From assembly GCA_000818945.1 (NCBI GenBank), contig KN805377.1:173051-237050 (forward strand): a stretch of DNA of 64,000 nucleotides, in the 5' to 3' direction. Under the pieces are notes generated by a model, which saw only the letters and a program-made list of their open reading frames with translations, was not told the DNA's origin and ran no database searches. Within the stretch, counting starts at the first letter, position 1. Every line of letters begins with the position of its first letter. Shown piece after piece: positions 39,285-50,130 of the stretch. Source of the DNA: Schizochytrium sp. CCTCC M209059. Taxonomy: Eukaryota; Sar; Bigyra; Thraustochytrida; Thraustochytriidae. Position numbers and translations under genes: made by a program.

Positions 39285-41078
39285 ATGGCGGACGTAGCTC
39301 GGCTTGAGGCGTTGACGGCGGAGGTGCTGTCGCGGAGCGAGAAGGAGCAGGCGCGACTTGGCAGCGCTTTGAGCCGCTTCAAGTACAATACTGCCCTCTT
39401 TTCGGTCTTGGTGGTGGTCTGGCTTCTGCGCTCCGTGGAGACCCTGGGTTCCACGGCCTTGATTTGCGCTTTCCTTGCGATTGGGGGCCTGCTCACCGGC
39501 CTCCACATGCACGAGTCCAGGAGCCTGCACGAAGCGCGGCAAACAGCAAATGAAATGCATGAGCGTGTTGGTAATGTGACGCAGCAAGTTTCCGAACTCC
39601 TCAAACGGCGGGAGCAGGAACGCATCAAGCAAAGAGACCGACAGATCCAGCCACTCCAGCCGCAGGAATTGCAGCAGCAGCAGCAGCAACAACAAGAACA
39701 ACAGCGAGAACAACAGCGAAAGGAAGATGGCGACAGCGTCCATGGAGAGAACGATGCAAGTTCTGTACGGACACTTTCGTCCATAGGGTCCGCGCATAGC
39801 CTTGTGCGTGGTTCACCACGGAGACTCCAACCACAATCTCCTGCGAGCTTCGCCGAGGCGCCTCGAAGCGTACGCTCGTTTGGCGGCTGGTCACTGCAAT
39901 CAGATCGTAGCGACGCGAGCAATGTATCCGAACTTCCACACGCCGAGTCTTCGCGTAGCACCTCTCGTAATGGGCCAAAGAAGCGCAGCTTTGTCCGCCG
40001 CGTTCTCATGCGGCGTCGACGAAAGTCCAGCAACTCGAGTGCCGAAAGTCGTGCAGTGCTAGGAACGGGCAACGCTAGTGCTGGCGGCCCCAATCTCGTT
40101 CGTGGAGTTCAACCGGAAGCTGATCGTTCGAGCAATGAGGCGATCCAACAGACCAATGTTGATAGCGAGGCGTCAGAGGATATTGCCGAGGAAGGAGAGG
40201 ACCACGGCGAGACGGACATTCCGAGCACATTTTGTGTGACGGACAATATCCACATCCCTGCCCAGGATATCCTGCAGCCACCTGTGAGCGAAGGAATCGA
40301 AGAATTGAGAAGTCGCCTTGCCGACGTAGTTTCAGAAGCGTTGAAGAGACGATATGGGGGACCCATCCGCTTCTACGAGCGATACCTGTTTGCTCGTAAC
40401 GAAAAAGTTTCTGCCGCGGAAAAGATGATACGCGAGACGATCAAATTTCGTACAGAGCGCGGCATGGACGACCCCGAATCTGAAAAATCAAGACAACGTC
40501 AAGAATCGTTTTCCAAGCTGCGAAGTCATTGGCCCGGAGAATTTCTAGAGAAAACCAGCCAGGATGGGTCCCCGATTCAGGTGTTTCGATACCGAGAATT
40601 GCGACCGAAAGAGCTAATGAAGCACGTCACCGAAGAAGAGTTTTCTGATTTCTACATTTCGTGGATGGAAATGACGCTTGAGCTGCAAAATCGCGCCAAC
40701 TCGCGGCAATATCAGGCGCTGTGTAATGAAGCGCTGGACCAAGAGGGGCCTGGGGAAAGGGACCCGAATGCACCGTACGAGTGGAAGTCGTTCATTGAGC
40801 TACACGATCTCTCGGGACTCAGTTTTTCCCAACTGCACCCGCCCGGTATCGCAATGCTTACGCGTGTGCTCAAGGTAGGACAAGGACATTATCCTGAAAA
40901 TCTACGTGTGGCCTACATTGTAAACGCACCATTTCTCTTTTCGGGCGCATGGAAGATTATTTCCAAAGTGCTTGACCCTTCAACTGTAGAAAAAATTAAT
41001 GTGCATAGCGGTGTGCCTCGCGAAAAGATGGTCAAGCACATGGATGCTGCTCTCGTCGACGAGCTCTTTCCTCGCTAA
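39285..41078 (+). CDS. Membrane-anchored CRAL-TRIO (Sec14-like) protein
   Basis: 597 residues, ATG at 39285 in ACCATGG. Two close hydrophobic segments (about 36-73: TALFSVLVVVWLL and ALICAFLAIGGLL) form a membrane hairpin or two passes. A Gln-rich coiled stretch (about 120-150) and a Ser/Arg-rich disordered region follow. The C-terminal third (about 345-595) is CRAL-TRIO: an N-terminal helical cap (RFYERYLFARNEKVSAAEKM), then IQVFRYRELRPKEL, FIELHDLSGLSFSQL, YPENLRVAYIVNAPFLFSGAWKIISKVLDPSTVEKINV. The last string is the classic Sec14 gate region. It likely carries or presents a phospholipid at a membrane contact. The membrane segments before a Sec14 domain are less common than soluble forms. 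Confidence 0.85.
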   Translation: MADVARLEALTAEVLSRSEKEQARLGSALSRFKYNTALFSVLVVVWLLRSVETLGSTALICAFLAIGGLLTGLHMHESRSLHEARQTANEMHERVGNVTQQVSELLKRREQERIKQRDRQIQPLQPQELQQQQQQQQEQQREQQRKEDGDSVHGENDASSVRTLSSIGSAHSLVRGSPRRLQPQSPASFAEAPRSVRSFGGWSLQSDRSDASNVSELPHAESSRSTSRNGPKKRSFVRRVLMRRRRKSSNSSAESRAVLGTGNASAGGPNLVRGVQPEADRSSNEAIQQTNVDSEASEDIAEEGEDHGETDIPSTFCVTDNIHIPAQDILQPPVSEGIEELRSRLADVVSEALKRRYGGPIRFYERYLFARNEKVSAAEKMIRETIKFRTERGMDDPESEKSRQRQESFSKLRSHWPGEFLEKTSQDGSPIQVFRYRELRPKELMKHVTEEEFSDFYISWMEMTLELQNRANSRQYQALCNEALDQEGPGERDPNAPYEWKSFIELHDLSGLSFSQLHPPGIAMLTRVLKVGQGHYPENLRVAYIVNAPFLFSGAWKIISKVLDPSTVEKINVHSGVPREKMVKHMDAALVDELFPR

Positions 41079-41368
41079 CACCAACGTCGACGACGATAAT
41101 TCTAAAAAAGAAAAAGCAATTTGAGCAAGCATCCATTGATTCACTGTCAATCAATGAATCAATGAATCAATGAATCAATCATGTAAAATTATAAAAGCAA
41201 TGACTCTGACCGTGAATCCGGGTTGTGTTTTTGTGTGTTGTTGGTAAAGTTTCTATTGGCGCACCGACTTGCTCGTTGAAGAGACGCATAATTCTTTTTC
41301 TTTTTTTGCGTGCTTGCTTGCTGACTTGCTGACTTGCTTGCAACAATAGAAACCGGTTCGTTGTTTGC
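41079..41368. other. Convergent 3' region with (AATCAATG)n repeat
   Basis: 290 bases between convergent stops. It contains an eight-base repeat at 41147-41181 and a GACTTGCT repeat near 41320-41340. No gene is seen. Confidence 0.5.
41147..41181. repeat. (AATCAATG)n octanucleotide repeat
   Basis: About four copies of ATGAATCA in the convergent 3' region. Confidence 0.85.
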
Positions 41369-42820
41369 TTAGCTCTCTAACTCGCCGCGGAGCATCGTAT
41401 ACAAATCTCGCAATTCCTTTCCGCCCTTTTTATAGTCGCAATGAAGTGCGGCCCAAGTCCACATCACATCTTGGTCCAGCGAGGCTTCCGCTTCTCCCTT
41501 TTCCGAGATATATTCTCCGATGTTCATGAGGTAGCTCACCATCTTTTTGATGATTGAAGTCTTGGGGTTCTTCTTTTTCATGCCCCATGATTTGACCTTG
41601 GGAATCTTCTCAACAGAGGTGCGAATACCCTCCATCAAAGTGTCCAAGTCTACTTCCTTGGCCGGCGGAGAGGGCGTGGGCGTCGCCGGGGACGACGGTT
41701 TCATGGACGTTTCTGCTTTTTCCCCTGCCGCCGGTGGGGGTGGCGGGGGCGCAGGGGTATCTTTCGCACTTGGCTTTGACTCCTGCGAAGTCGCTTCCTT
41801 TGGCGCCGCGCTCGCCTCGCTGGCCTCACTGGACTTGCGACCTCTTTTGCTTGGCGACTTGGCGGGTTTAGCAGCGTCCTTGCCGTTTGCTGAAGCAACA
41901 GCCTGCGATGGTGCGTCGGAATCGTCCTTGGTTTCGTCAGCCTCCTCGGAAAAGATTTTGCGCTTCTTGCCGGGCTTTTTCTTTGTCGAGCCCGTCGTTT
42001 TGTCCGCCAATGTCTTTTTCCTCGCCTCTTCGGCCTCTTGTCGCTGAAGCTGACTCAGACGTTTTACCTTTTCTGCCATTTCAGCCTTTTGTTTCGTCTC
42101 GTTGAGACGTCTTCGCGCTGCATCCTCGCGCTCGCGTTTTTGCTTTTCAGCCTTGGCAGCAGCAGCAGCAGCGCGCTGCTTTTCGCGTTCAGCCTCTTCT
42201 TCTCGCGCCTTTTGTTCAGCTTCGGCGTGGCGCTTGCGACGCACTTCTTCTTCTTCTTCTTCTTCGCGTGCGGCTTTGGCCCTCGCCTCGCGCTCCGCCT
42301 TGGCCTTGGCTTCGGCCTCTGCTTTAGCTTTAGCCTCTGCTTTGACTTTAGCCTCTGCTTTGGCTTTAGCCTCTGCTTCTGCTTTAGCCTTGGCGACCAC
42401 CTCTGCTCTCACCCTGGCTTCTGCCTCGGCTCTTGCTTTAGCAGCTTCCGCCGCCTCCTGGGCTTTTCTCTCTTTATTGTCATTGTTCTCGACGACCTGG
42501 ACCTCCCCGTCGTCGTCGTCATCGTCGTCGTCATCATCATCTTCCTCACTTTCGTCCGACGAATGTGAAGCGGCTCGAATGGCTGCACCCTTGCCGCCGT
42601 ACATGGCAGCCCCTTTTCCCCTATACATCATGGCGCCCTTGCCACGGAACATGGCGCCTTTGCCACCGCCGTTCATCACGGGCGTGCCGCGCTGGTCATC
42701 CGAGTCCTCACCGTCCTCAGAGCTGCTCAGAGACCCTGCAGACGCGGAGTCTTCGTCATCCGACTGCGATTCCCGGATGCGGTTCATGATGGCCGCGCCT
42801 TTACCGCGAAACTGGCTCAT
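41369..42820 (-). CDS. CHCT-domain-like nuclear protein with RGKGA repeats
   Basis: 483 residues from the ATG at 42820. The N-terminus holds about five copies of a GKGA[AM] unit (RGKGAAIM, GKGAMF, RGKGAMMY, RGKGAAMY, GGKGAAIR). A long charged Ala/Lys/Glu region (about 120-290) is a probable single helix or coiled coil. The last 95 residues (DTLMEGIRTSVEKIPK...IIKKMVSYLMNIGEYIS...MWTWAALHCDYKKGGKELRDLYTML) resemble the CHD1 helical C-terminal (CHCT, DUF4208) domain: an L-x2-IG-x2-I turn, then W, then L-x2-LY. No chromodomain or helicase is present, so this would be a stand-alone CHCT protein; a chromatin or DNA role is inferred. The CHCT match is moderate. Confidence 0.55.
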   Translation of the reverse strand: MSQFRGKGAAIMNRIRESQSDDEDSASAGSLSSSEDGEDSDDQRGTPVMNGGGKGAMFRGKGAMMYRGKGAAMYGGKGAAIRAASHSSDESEEDDDDDDDDDDDGEVQVVENNDNKERKAQEAAEAAKARAEAEARVRAEVVAKAKAEAEAKAKAEAKVKAEAKAKAEAEAKAKAEREARAKAAREEEEEEEVRRKRHAEAEQKAREEEAEREKQRAAAAAAKAEKQKREREDAARRRLNETKQKAEMAEKVKRLSQLQRQEAEEARKKTLADKTTGSTKKKPGKKRKIFSEEADETKDDSDAPSQAVASANGKDAAKPAKSPSKRGRKSSEASEASAAPKEATSQESKPSAKDTPAPPPPPPAAGEKAETSMKPSSPATPTPSPPAKEVDLDTLMEGIRTSVEKIPKVKSWGMKKKNPKTSIIKKMVSYLMNIGEYISEKGEAEASLDQDVMWTWAALHCDYKKGGKELRDLYTMLRGELES

Positions 42821-43246
42821 CTTGGCGAGCTTTGGTGCGGGCTTTGGACGCAAATGTTGCTCAACCTTTTTTCCCCGCCCACTTCAGTCTCTCTAAAATT
42901 CCCCTGAGCTTTTCACGCTTCACGAAACGTCGTGGCAACGATACGCACGCCTTCTTTGCCGTGCGCTCTCCCCGGGCCCCTCCCCGCCTCGCCCAGGTCG
43001 CTCGCGCGCGCGCCGTCGGCAGCGTCGGCCGCGCTTCGTTCGCGCGGCCCACGGTCTCGACCCGATCCGATCCGATCCGATCCGATCCGGTCTCGCTCCC
43101 GGCCCTGTTCTGCTTTGCTCTGCTCTGCCTGCTCCGGCGCCCGCTCGATCTTCGCCCGGGGATGGCCTCGGGTCCGGTGCTCTGGTCCTAGATACCGGAA
43201 ACGCGACACCACCCACCGCGTGCTACTCGTCAAGTGACTTCGGGTT
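42821..43246. promoter_or_regulatory. Divergent promoter between CHCT-like and IQ genes
   Basis: About 425 bases, GC-rich, with a GATCC repeat at 43062-43089. No gene is seen. Confidence 0.45.
43062..43089. repeat. (GATCC)n pentanucleotide repeat
   Basis: Five to six units in the divergent promoter. Confidence 0.9.
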
Positions 43247-43282
43247 ATGAGGCGAGAACGGATAAATCAATCGTTGACGAGT

Positions 43283-43325
<43 letters not shown>

Positions 43326-46300
43326 GTTCTGGAGCTCGTCATAGCAGAAAGGAACGGCGACGCGCGCTGTCCGCTGGGGTGGGAGGGGCGGCGGACGAGT
43401 GGGGAATGGAGGACGAGGACGACGACGAGGCGGAGCGCCTGGCGGTGCTAGCGCCGAGCAGACACTTGGCGGACAAGGTCCTCGAGGTAGACCTGCGAGC
43501 GCCTGCGGAGCTCGTGGGCGTGAAGAGGAGGAAACGGGGCAGGAGAGAGAACCTGTACGAGGTACTTGCGAGGCAAGCAAGAGCAAGACGAAAACGTCTA
43601 CGCTTTCCGGAGATCAAAGATGCTCTTCCTCGGAGTCAGGTCGAGGAGGTAGAGGATGAGAAAGAGGATGAGAGGTTACCATCTGCTCGCGACGCTCGTG
43701 ATCATGCTATCTCACGCAGTAGCGGCATCGCAAACCAAATATCGACAGATGACCTCGCGCAAGAGAAGGAAACGGGTAGATTGGCCGAAAACAAGCAAGT
43801 GCAGCCGCCGCGCAAGCTCCATCCGCTGTTTGAGGAGCTTCTTGCACGACGGGCTCCTGTTCGCAAAATAGATCAAGCTCTTCGAAGAGTGACATCTAAA
43901 TGGAAGGAGACAACCTCAGAGTCGATTAAAACAGCGCTGTCACAGGTCAAATTATCAGCTCGAGTCCAGCTTGAAAATCAGACAAGGCTGGAGGAGGCAC
44001 ATACTCTGGGCGTGAAGCAAAATAAGATGCAAAGGAGAGCCAATCTTGCCGCCATTCGCATGCAGAGTGCACTCGAGAGAGGCATGGAGACGCTACCGAT
44101 GCAGTTTCTTCTAAAGTACAAGCTCGAGACGTACTGCCAGCAGCGAGGGGGGCGTCGCATCGTAGAGATTCTTCAAGCGATGCTCACGAGAGCCCAGCGA
44201 AATGCAATGCGCAGATGGGTCGACTTTGTCAAGCAGCAGCGGATCCGAGATCGCTTTGCTGCCGCGACGCATATTCAGCGTGTTGCAAGAGGCTACATGT
44301 GTCGTACAGGACGAGATCTGAAGCGTCAGCGCGCACGCGAAAGCTCGCGAATTTCGCAAGCAGAAGATGAGCTTTTCTCACGGTGCCATCAGAGACTTCG
44401 GGCAGCAATTCTCATTGAGTCCATCGCGCGAATGCACAGATCAAAGCAGTTGCGGCGGTCGCTTGTTCGCGATCTCGAGGCGGTTGTCCGCGTGCAAACG
44501 CATTGGCGGGGCAAGAGAAGTCGCGTTGCATTTGTTGTGTTGCAAGGACTTCGAGCTCGCCAGATAAAGGCTGCGACTCGAATACAAAGCGCCTTTCGCG
44601 GCATGCGCGGTCGGCGCCGAGCAAAATTTCGTGCCGTGCAGGCTCGGCACGAGGCAAGAGAGGAACAGCTAAGCAATGTCAAATACTTGCGTACGCAGCG
44701 CTTTGCGCAAAATGGAGCTGCCCTTGTCGTACAAAAGGTGTGGCGTAGAATGCGGTTCCGCTGCGGCGTAGCCTTTGCTGGGCATGGTCTCGCCGTGCAG
44801 ATGCAACGTATTGTCCGAGGGTTTCTAGCTCGACGCAAGGTTGCGCGTCTGCGTGAACTGTGCAATTACGAGCAATGGGTGAACCGATACAGAGACAAGG
44901 TGGAAGAAGCCGCACTTCAGGTCCAAGTCATGTATCGCGCGCGACTTGCCAATCGAGAGCTTGAACGCTTGAAACATGTCAAAGGCGAGGCGCAAAAGGC
45001 GCGCCTTGCCGCCAAGGCAGGCAAATTGCGCACGAGGAATCATCGTCGCCGCGTGGCGAAACTTTTCGTCTCCAAAGCAGCGCGAAGTGAGGCTGCCACC
45101 ACGATCCAGCGTTTTTGGCGAGGGAGGCTGGCGCGTCGCCTGATCATCCATCATCGCCGGCGTGTAATGCGCGAGCGAAAGCATCGCGCAGCAACAATGC
45201 TGCAAAGTCTCTGGCGTATGCTACCTCCCCGTATTTATTTTGTAGCTTGGCGCAGATCACGTGCTGCGACACGCATACAGGCTGCATATCGTGGCCATGC
45301 CGTACGTGCATTAGGCCAGCAGCGCCAGCGGCGACACGATTCGGCAACAAAAATTGAATCGTGGTGGCGAATGCACTTGGCTCGTGTTGAACTTTCGCAA
45401 CGAAAACACCATTACATGGCTCAACTCAAAATTGCCGGCGTTGTGCGCTGTTATGCTGCACGTTCGTCCATGCGAGTGCGTCTTGATGAGGCCCGGGCGA
45501 AGCAGGAGTCAGCTTTGCGTGGAGCGCTCGAAGCGGCAAAGGGACTTCGCAACGAGCAGAGTCGGCTTGCTCTGACCGCCTTGCATTGTAATCCAGCGCG
45601 AACGCTGCTGCAGGATTCAGAGCCGCTGGCTATATTCTCTGATCTCATTGACCCCGGCGCAGGCCGCGCAGCAAAACCAGCAGCATCTGGATCAACTTCG
45701 ACGGTGTCGCGGTCGTCAGGCTCCAATTCGCTGTTGCAAGGACGGTCTTCACAGTCTACGGTGAGCCAAAAGCAAGCGGGTGAGATCGCTTCGCTTGGAT
45801 CCGCTGCATTTGCAAAGTACTGTCAGTCGATTGGAGTCCAGGGCGAAGGCCGTCTGAAGGCGACCGAAGTTGATATTTTGTTCTCCAAATGTTGCATGGG
45901 AAAGCGCAAGATGGACTTTTTGGCATTCGTCGACGCGCTCGAGCTTTTGGCAGAACAGTTCTTCCCTGAGGTGACGCACTTTCGCGCGCATCGCAACAAC
46001 GATGCGCAAATTGCTCGCTTCCTTGATGAATTCGTCCTTTGTGGTAGATGGCGCAAGGCCATTCGTGCACGAACAGAGGTTCGCGCCGCGAAAATGGCTA
46101 TTCGAATGCAAAATATGTATCGCGCGTGGAAAAGTCGCCAGCGAGCACGCCTTGCGCGCGTTGCGCGTGATTATCAGAAACTGCTCGCGGCGCAGACCCA
46201 AGCGGCGCGTCGGATTCAGTCGGCCTGGCGGCAGCATGCAGCGAGACAGCGTGTCATGGTCATTATGCGATCTCTTTACCGCAGTTTTATCGACACCGAG

Positions 46301-48610
46301 ACCGGAGCGCGCTTTTGGCAAAATCCATCGTCTGGATTGACAACGTGGACAAAGCCGGCGCTTCTGGGAGACAGTGATGTAGACGCGGTCATTCATATTC
46401 CTCCAGCGAGACACCAACTCATTGAGCTTTGTGACCGATGCGAGGAAAGAGCGGTCGCAGCACACTGCGAAGATTGCGAGATTGCATACTGCCAAAGCTG
46501 TTCGGATATGGTGCACAAAAAGGGCAAACGCGCGCAGCATGACGTGACGGCAATCGCGCGCTGCAGTATGTGCAAGTTCCAGATGGCCACCAAGGTGTGT
46601 GTCGAATGTGGGGACCTTGCACTATGCGATTGCTGCGCAGACTATTCACATCGCAAAGGAAACAAATTGCGACATGAGCTCGACTGGCTTGTGCCAGAGG
46701 ACACAGGTGTGTGCCAAACGTGCGGGCTACGCGCCGCTCGTTTTGATCAGCCATATCCGACTTGCAGTGTCTGTGTCGAGCGCGAGTATGGACTTGATCC
46801 TACCACGCTTGTGCCACGAAAGTTTACGACACGCGCAGTTGAAGAGCACCGTCAGGAACTCCACGAGGCTCGTGTGCGTGCGTATGTTCTTGACCAGGCG
46901 CAACAAATGGAAGAAGTCCGCCTTGAGAAGGAGCGGCATCGCGCTGCGGCCAAGATTCAGGCGTGTGTTCGGGGAAAGCTAACGCGTCAGTCGGAAAAAG
47001 GCAAATATATTATCGACGCTCTTGCAGCACGACGCGAACGCATTGCCCGCGCAAAAGAGGAAGCAGAGCGTAAAAAGCTTGTCAATCGCTTCAAGGCCAA
47101 TCTCGCGCACGTGCAAAAGGCGACGGGTCTTCTCAAGAAGGACGTGCAGTCGTTGAATGATGAGCCTGCGAAAGCACAGGATAAATCTCAGGCGTCAGTG
47201 ACTCGTGAGGGCGATGCTTCCGCCGATATATCCATGGCCGCAGGAACGGAATTCAATGACGAAGTGACCAAGGATGATGTTGCCATCGATGGCAAACCCA
47301 CGGACGAGCTTCCTGACAACAACAACGAGGCAAAAGACGCGCTGCGTCATCCCACAGCCATTTCAAAATTTGGCGGTATCAAAGAGAGAATGAAGAGAAA
47401 CAAGAAGAAGTCTGATGGCAATGCAGACGAAGAGCAACCAATTCAAGAAGATGCCATGGAAGACCGCGCTCGTAAGAAAACGCTTCAGATCTCATTGCGA
47501 GGAAGGCGGAAGACGAAAGCCAAGAAGCAATCCACTGAAACGAGCGAAAGCAAACTTGCATCCGAAGGATCGCACGCTAGCGATGGCGTCGCTCCGTCTT
47601 CGCAAACGAAAGGCATTGTACGAGCAACTGACGAGAAAGAAGCGAAAAGCAGCGACAACGCCCTGGCGGTGAACGCTGCTGATGATGACGGTGACAACCA
47701 AGCTGTGGCAAAAGTAGATGATGTTGTTGCACCTTCTGAAAAAGAGAAAGCATCTCCGTTGGGCAACGCGTGCGACGCACCAGACACAAAGATGGAAAGT
47801 TCGTCGACCGCATCCAAAGACATTATTGGCCCCGAGGTCTCAGCACAGAGTGAAATTGAGCAGACTGCAGAGCAGGTGTCCAAAAGTGATAGCCAAGCCA
47901 ATGACACGCTCGCAGCTACTATGAGTCGAGGTTCCGCGTCTTCGAAAAAGCACCAATCGGCCACAAGCGCAAGCGATCGAGACGAAGCAGCTGCAACGTC
48001 GTACCAGGTCGGAGGCGGCGCATTGGATACTGCTTGGAACGAAGTCGTTGAGCACTTCGATCAAACCGTCGTGGTGGAATCTGTTGGCGCTGCCGAAATA
48101 GAGAATGCTGATAGCGCATGGGAGGAATACTTTGATGAGAACCAGCAAGCTACGTACTACTATAACACAGGCACAGGGGAGACACTCTGGAAAGAAGAAT
48201 ACGATGCACAATTTCTTAATCAAGCACAAGACGCAGGCGCCGAAGAGGAGGCGGATGCATGGGACGAGTACTTTGACGAGATGCAGCAAGCTGTGTACTA
48301 TTGTAATCGACGTACGGGCGAGACGGTTTGGAAAGATGACTTTGCGCAGCAATCTCAAGTAAATGAGTATGCTGCAAAAGAGGAAATATACGCTGAACAA
48401 ACGTACGCCTCCGAAGGTGTTGGCGCTCAAGAGTATGGCTATTTTGCACAGGGTGAGGAAGCATATGCTCACGAGTATGCTTATGCATACGAACAGGGCC
48501 CTATACAATACGCCGAGGGAGAGGCACAAGAAGGAGGATACTGGGACGAGCACGGCGTATGGCATGACTTGAATGAATACAACGAGTACGGTCAAGGATA
48601 CCACTATTAG
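43247..48610 (+). CDS. Large IQ-motif, B-box and WW-domain protein
   Basis: 1787 residues from the ATG at 43247; an ATG at 43406 (MEDEDDDEAE) would skip the Thr/Arg run made by a GAGGAC repeat (43283-43318) and is equally plausible. From about residue 338 it carries around 15 IQ-like calmodulin-binding motifs (AATHIQRVARGYMCR, AATRIQSAFRGMRGRRR, AATTIQRFWRGRLAR). A WW-like segment is near 1010-1040 (FIDTETGARFWQNP...TTWTKP). Two B-box zinc modules are at about 1058-1148 (CDRCEERAVAAHCEDCEIAYC, then CSMCKFQMATKVCVECGDLALC). Two full WW domains are at about 1622-1652 and 1671-1700, each WEEYFDE/WDEYFDE ... YYxNxxTGETxWK. The tail is Tyr/Glu-rich. This looks like a cytoskeletal or ciliary scaffold regulated by calmodulin, but I do not recognise a named orthologue. 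Confidence 0.75.
43283..43318. repeat. (GAGGAC)n hexanucleotide repeat
   Basis: Six units at the 5' end of the IQ gene; it either encodes an Arg-Thr run or sits in the 5' UTR, depending on the start used. Confidence 0.85.
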
Positions 48611-48694
48611 AACAATAGATGCCTTGGGGCAAAGGACAAAAGGATTTACTACTACCAGAGCCAATTCATGACTTGAGAATCAAATTTGAAACAT

Positions 48695-49506
48695 CTACTG
48701 TTTGGGCTTATCCTTGTCGTCGAGATCGTGAACAATGTCCCCCTCGGCTGGGATAGCCCCATCGGTGGGCTCCGGAGCCTTGCGTTCCTCACCCTCGTCT
48801 TCTTCGAGGAGGAAGGCAAGATCGGCAATATCCGGTGGCGAAGTTTTGTCCTTGCGTGAGGGGGGGGAAGAATCCTTAAAGGTCATTCTCATATCATAAG
48901 CGTCCTCACCGTCGGCATAGTAGCCTGCCTCGATATCGTTAATCTTGTAGCCAAGGGTGTCATGGTAGAGATGGAAGGCCGCGTAGTTGGTCCGACGGAC
49001 ATGAAGGGACACATATTTTGCCTGAAAAGTCTCGCGCATATCGCGCTGCGAGGCACGCATGAGCTTGGTCGCGAGACCAAGCTTACGGTGGGAACGCAGA
49101 ACAGAGAGTGAGGTAATGTGACCGTGGAGTCCGTTCGACATGTCTTCATCACTGTGTGAATACGCGCGCGCGCAAAAAAAAAAGTGAAGGAAATGAAAGT
49201 AAACAACCCAAGAGCAAAGCATGTCAGTGTCAGTGTCAGTGTCTGTGTCCTTCTTTGGCGTACTTGCGTGCTTTTTGATAGAACACGTGTCTCCAGTATT
49301 GGCTGACTCGGAGCGATCGATACTTACATTTTGGCAAGGACGTAGCCGACGATCTTCTCGTTGACTTCGGCCACGTAAAGCAGTTGCGGCCAGGAGAGCT
49401 CGTGGTACACATAATACTTCATCTGATAGTTCTCCGGCAGACAGTGCAGGTTGCAGTTCTGCATGGCGAGGAGGTCCTCCACGGTCGCTCGGCGGATGTT
49501 CACCAT
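48695..49506 (-). CDS. NAA10: N-alpha-acetyltransferase catalytic subunit NAA10 (two exons)
   Basis: Spliced from complement(49328..49506, 48695..49151), 211 residues. The 176-base intron (GTAAGT donor, CACACAG acceptor) rebuilds YVLAKI|DEDMSNGLHGHITSLSV. This is the NatA catalytic subunit, which acetylates protein N-termini at the ribosome with NAA15. Exon 1: MVNIRRATVEDLLAMQNCNL, then CLPENYQMKYYVYHELSWPQL. Exon 2: the acetyl-CoA loop RSHRKLGLA, KYVSLHVRRTNYAAFHLY, and YYADGEDAYDMRM. All are near-identical to the family. The C-terminal 55 residues are acidic and variable, as in other NAA10s. The intron holds a GTGTCA repeat (about 49219-49245) and an A-run near the acceptor. Its stop is only 84 bases from that of the convergent IQ gene. 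Confidence 0.96.
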
Positions 49507-50130
49507 CTTTGGATGTTTTCTCGCCTCGTCCTCCCCTTGGGCCGTGGCCTTTCCTGCGTGACTGCGCGGGCCGCCGCGCGGGCGAGCAAGAGGTTGAGAG
49601 GGAGCGAGCGAGCGAGCGAGCGAGCGAGCGAGAGCGGGCCAGCGAGCAGGCGGTCGCCGAGGTCGGCGAAGAGGCGCCAGCACGTCTTTGGGGTCTGGTC
49701 TGTCTGTTGCTTGCCCTGTCTTTCTGCCGTGTCCTTACGCTGGAGCCCTCTTCCCAGAGCCGCACGATTTTCACTGCCAGGGCCGACAGCGACAGGGATA
49801 GCGACAAAGCGACAAACAAAAAGAGGCGGCGGGGCTACGACAGTCGCGTGGAAACGTACGACTGTGACGCAAGGGCCTCGTTCTTGCTTGGATGGGACGA
49901 CAGCTGATCGACTTGACCGCTCTCGCGCGCGCAGCTTGTGACTTGTAGTGAGATGGACGGACTTCGGAGGGAGGGAGGGAGCGACGTCGAAAAGGTGACC
50001 GACCGCGCAGAAACGACGAAGGCGACGGCGACGGCGACGGCGACCTTGAGAGATCTCACCAAAGCAGTAGAGTCTTTTTCTAGTTTTAACACCTCTTGTT
50101 CGAAAAGAATAGATCAATTTCTTGCGCGGT
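49507..50130. promoter_or_regulatory. NAA10 promoter and 3' end of coiled-coil gene
   Basis: About 620 bases. It contains a GAGC repeat (49602-49632) and a GGCGAC repeat (50021-50044). ORFs across it have no recognisable content. Confidence 0.4.
49602..49632. repeat. (GAGC)n tetranucleotide repeat
   Basis: About eight units, roughly 100 bases upstream of the NAA10 start codon. Confidence 0.9.
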
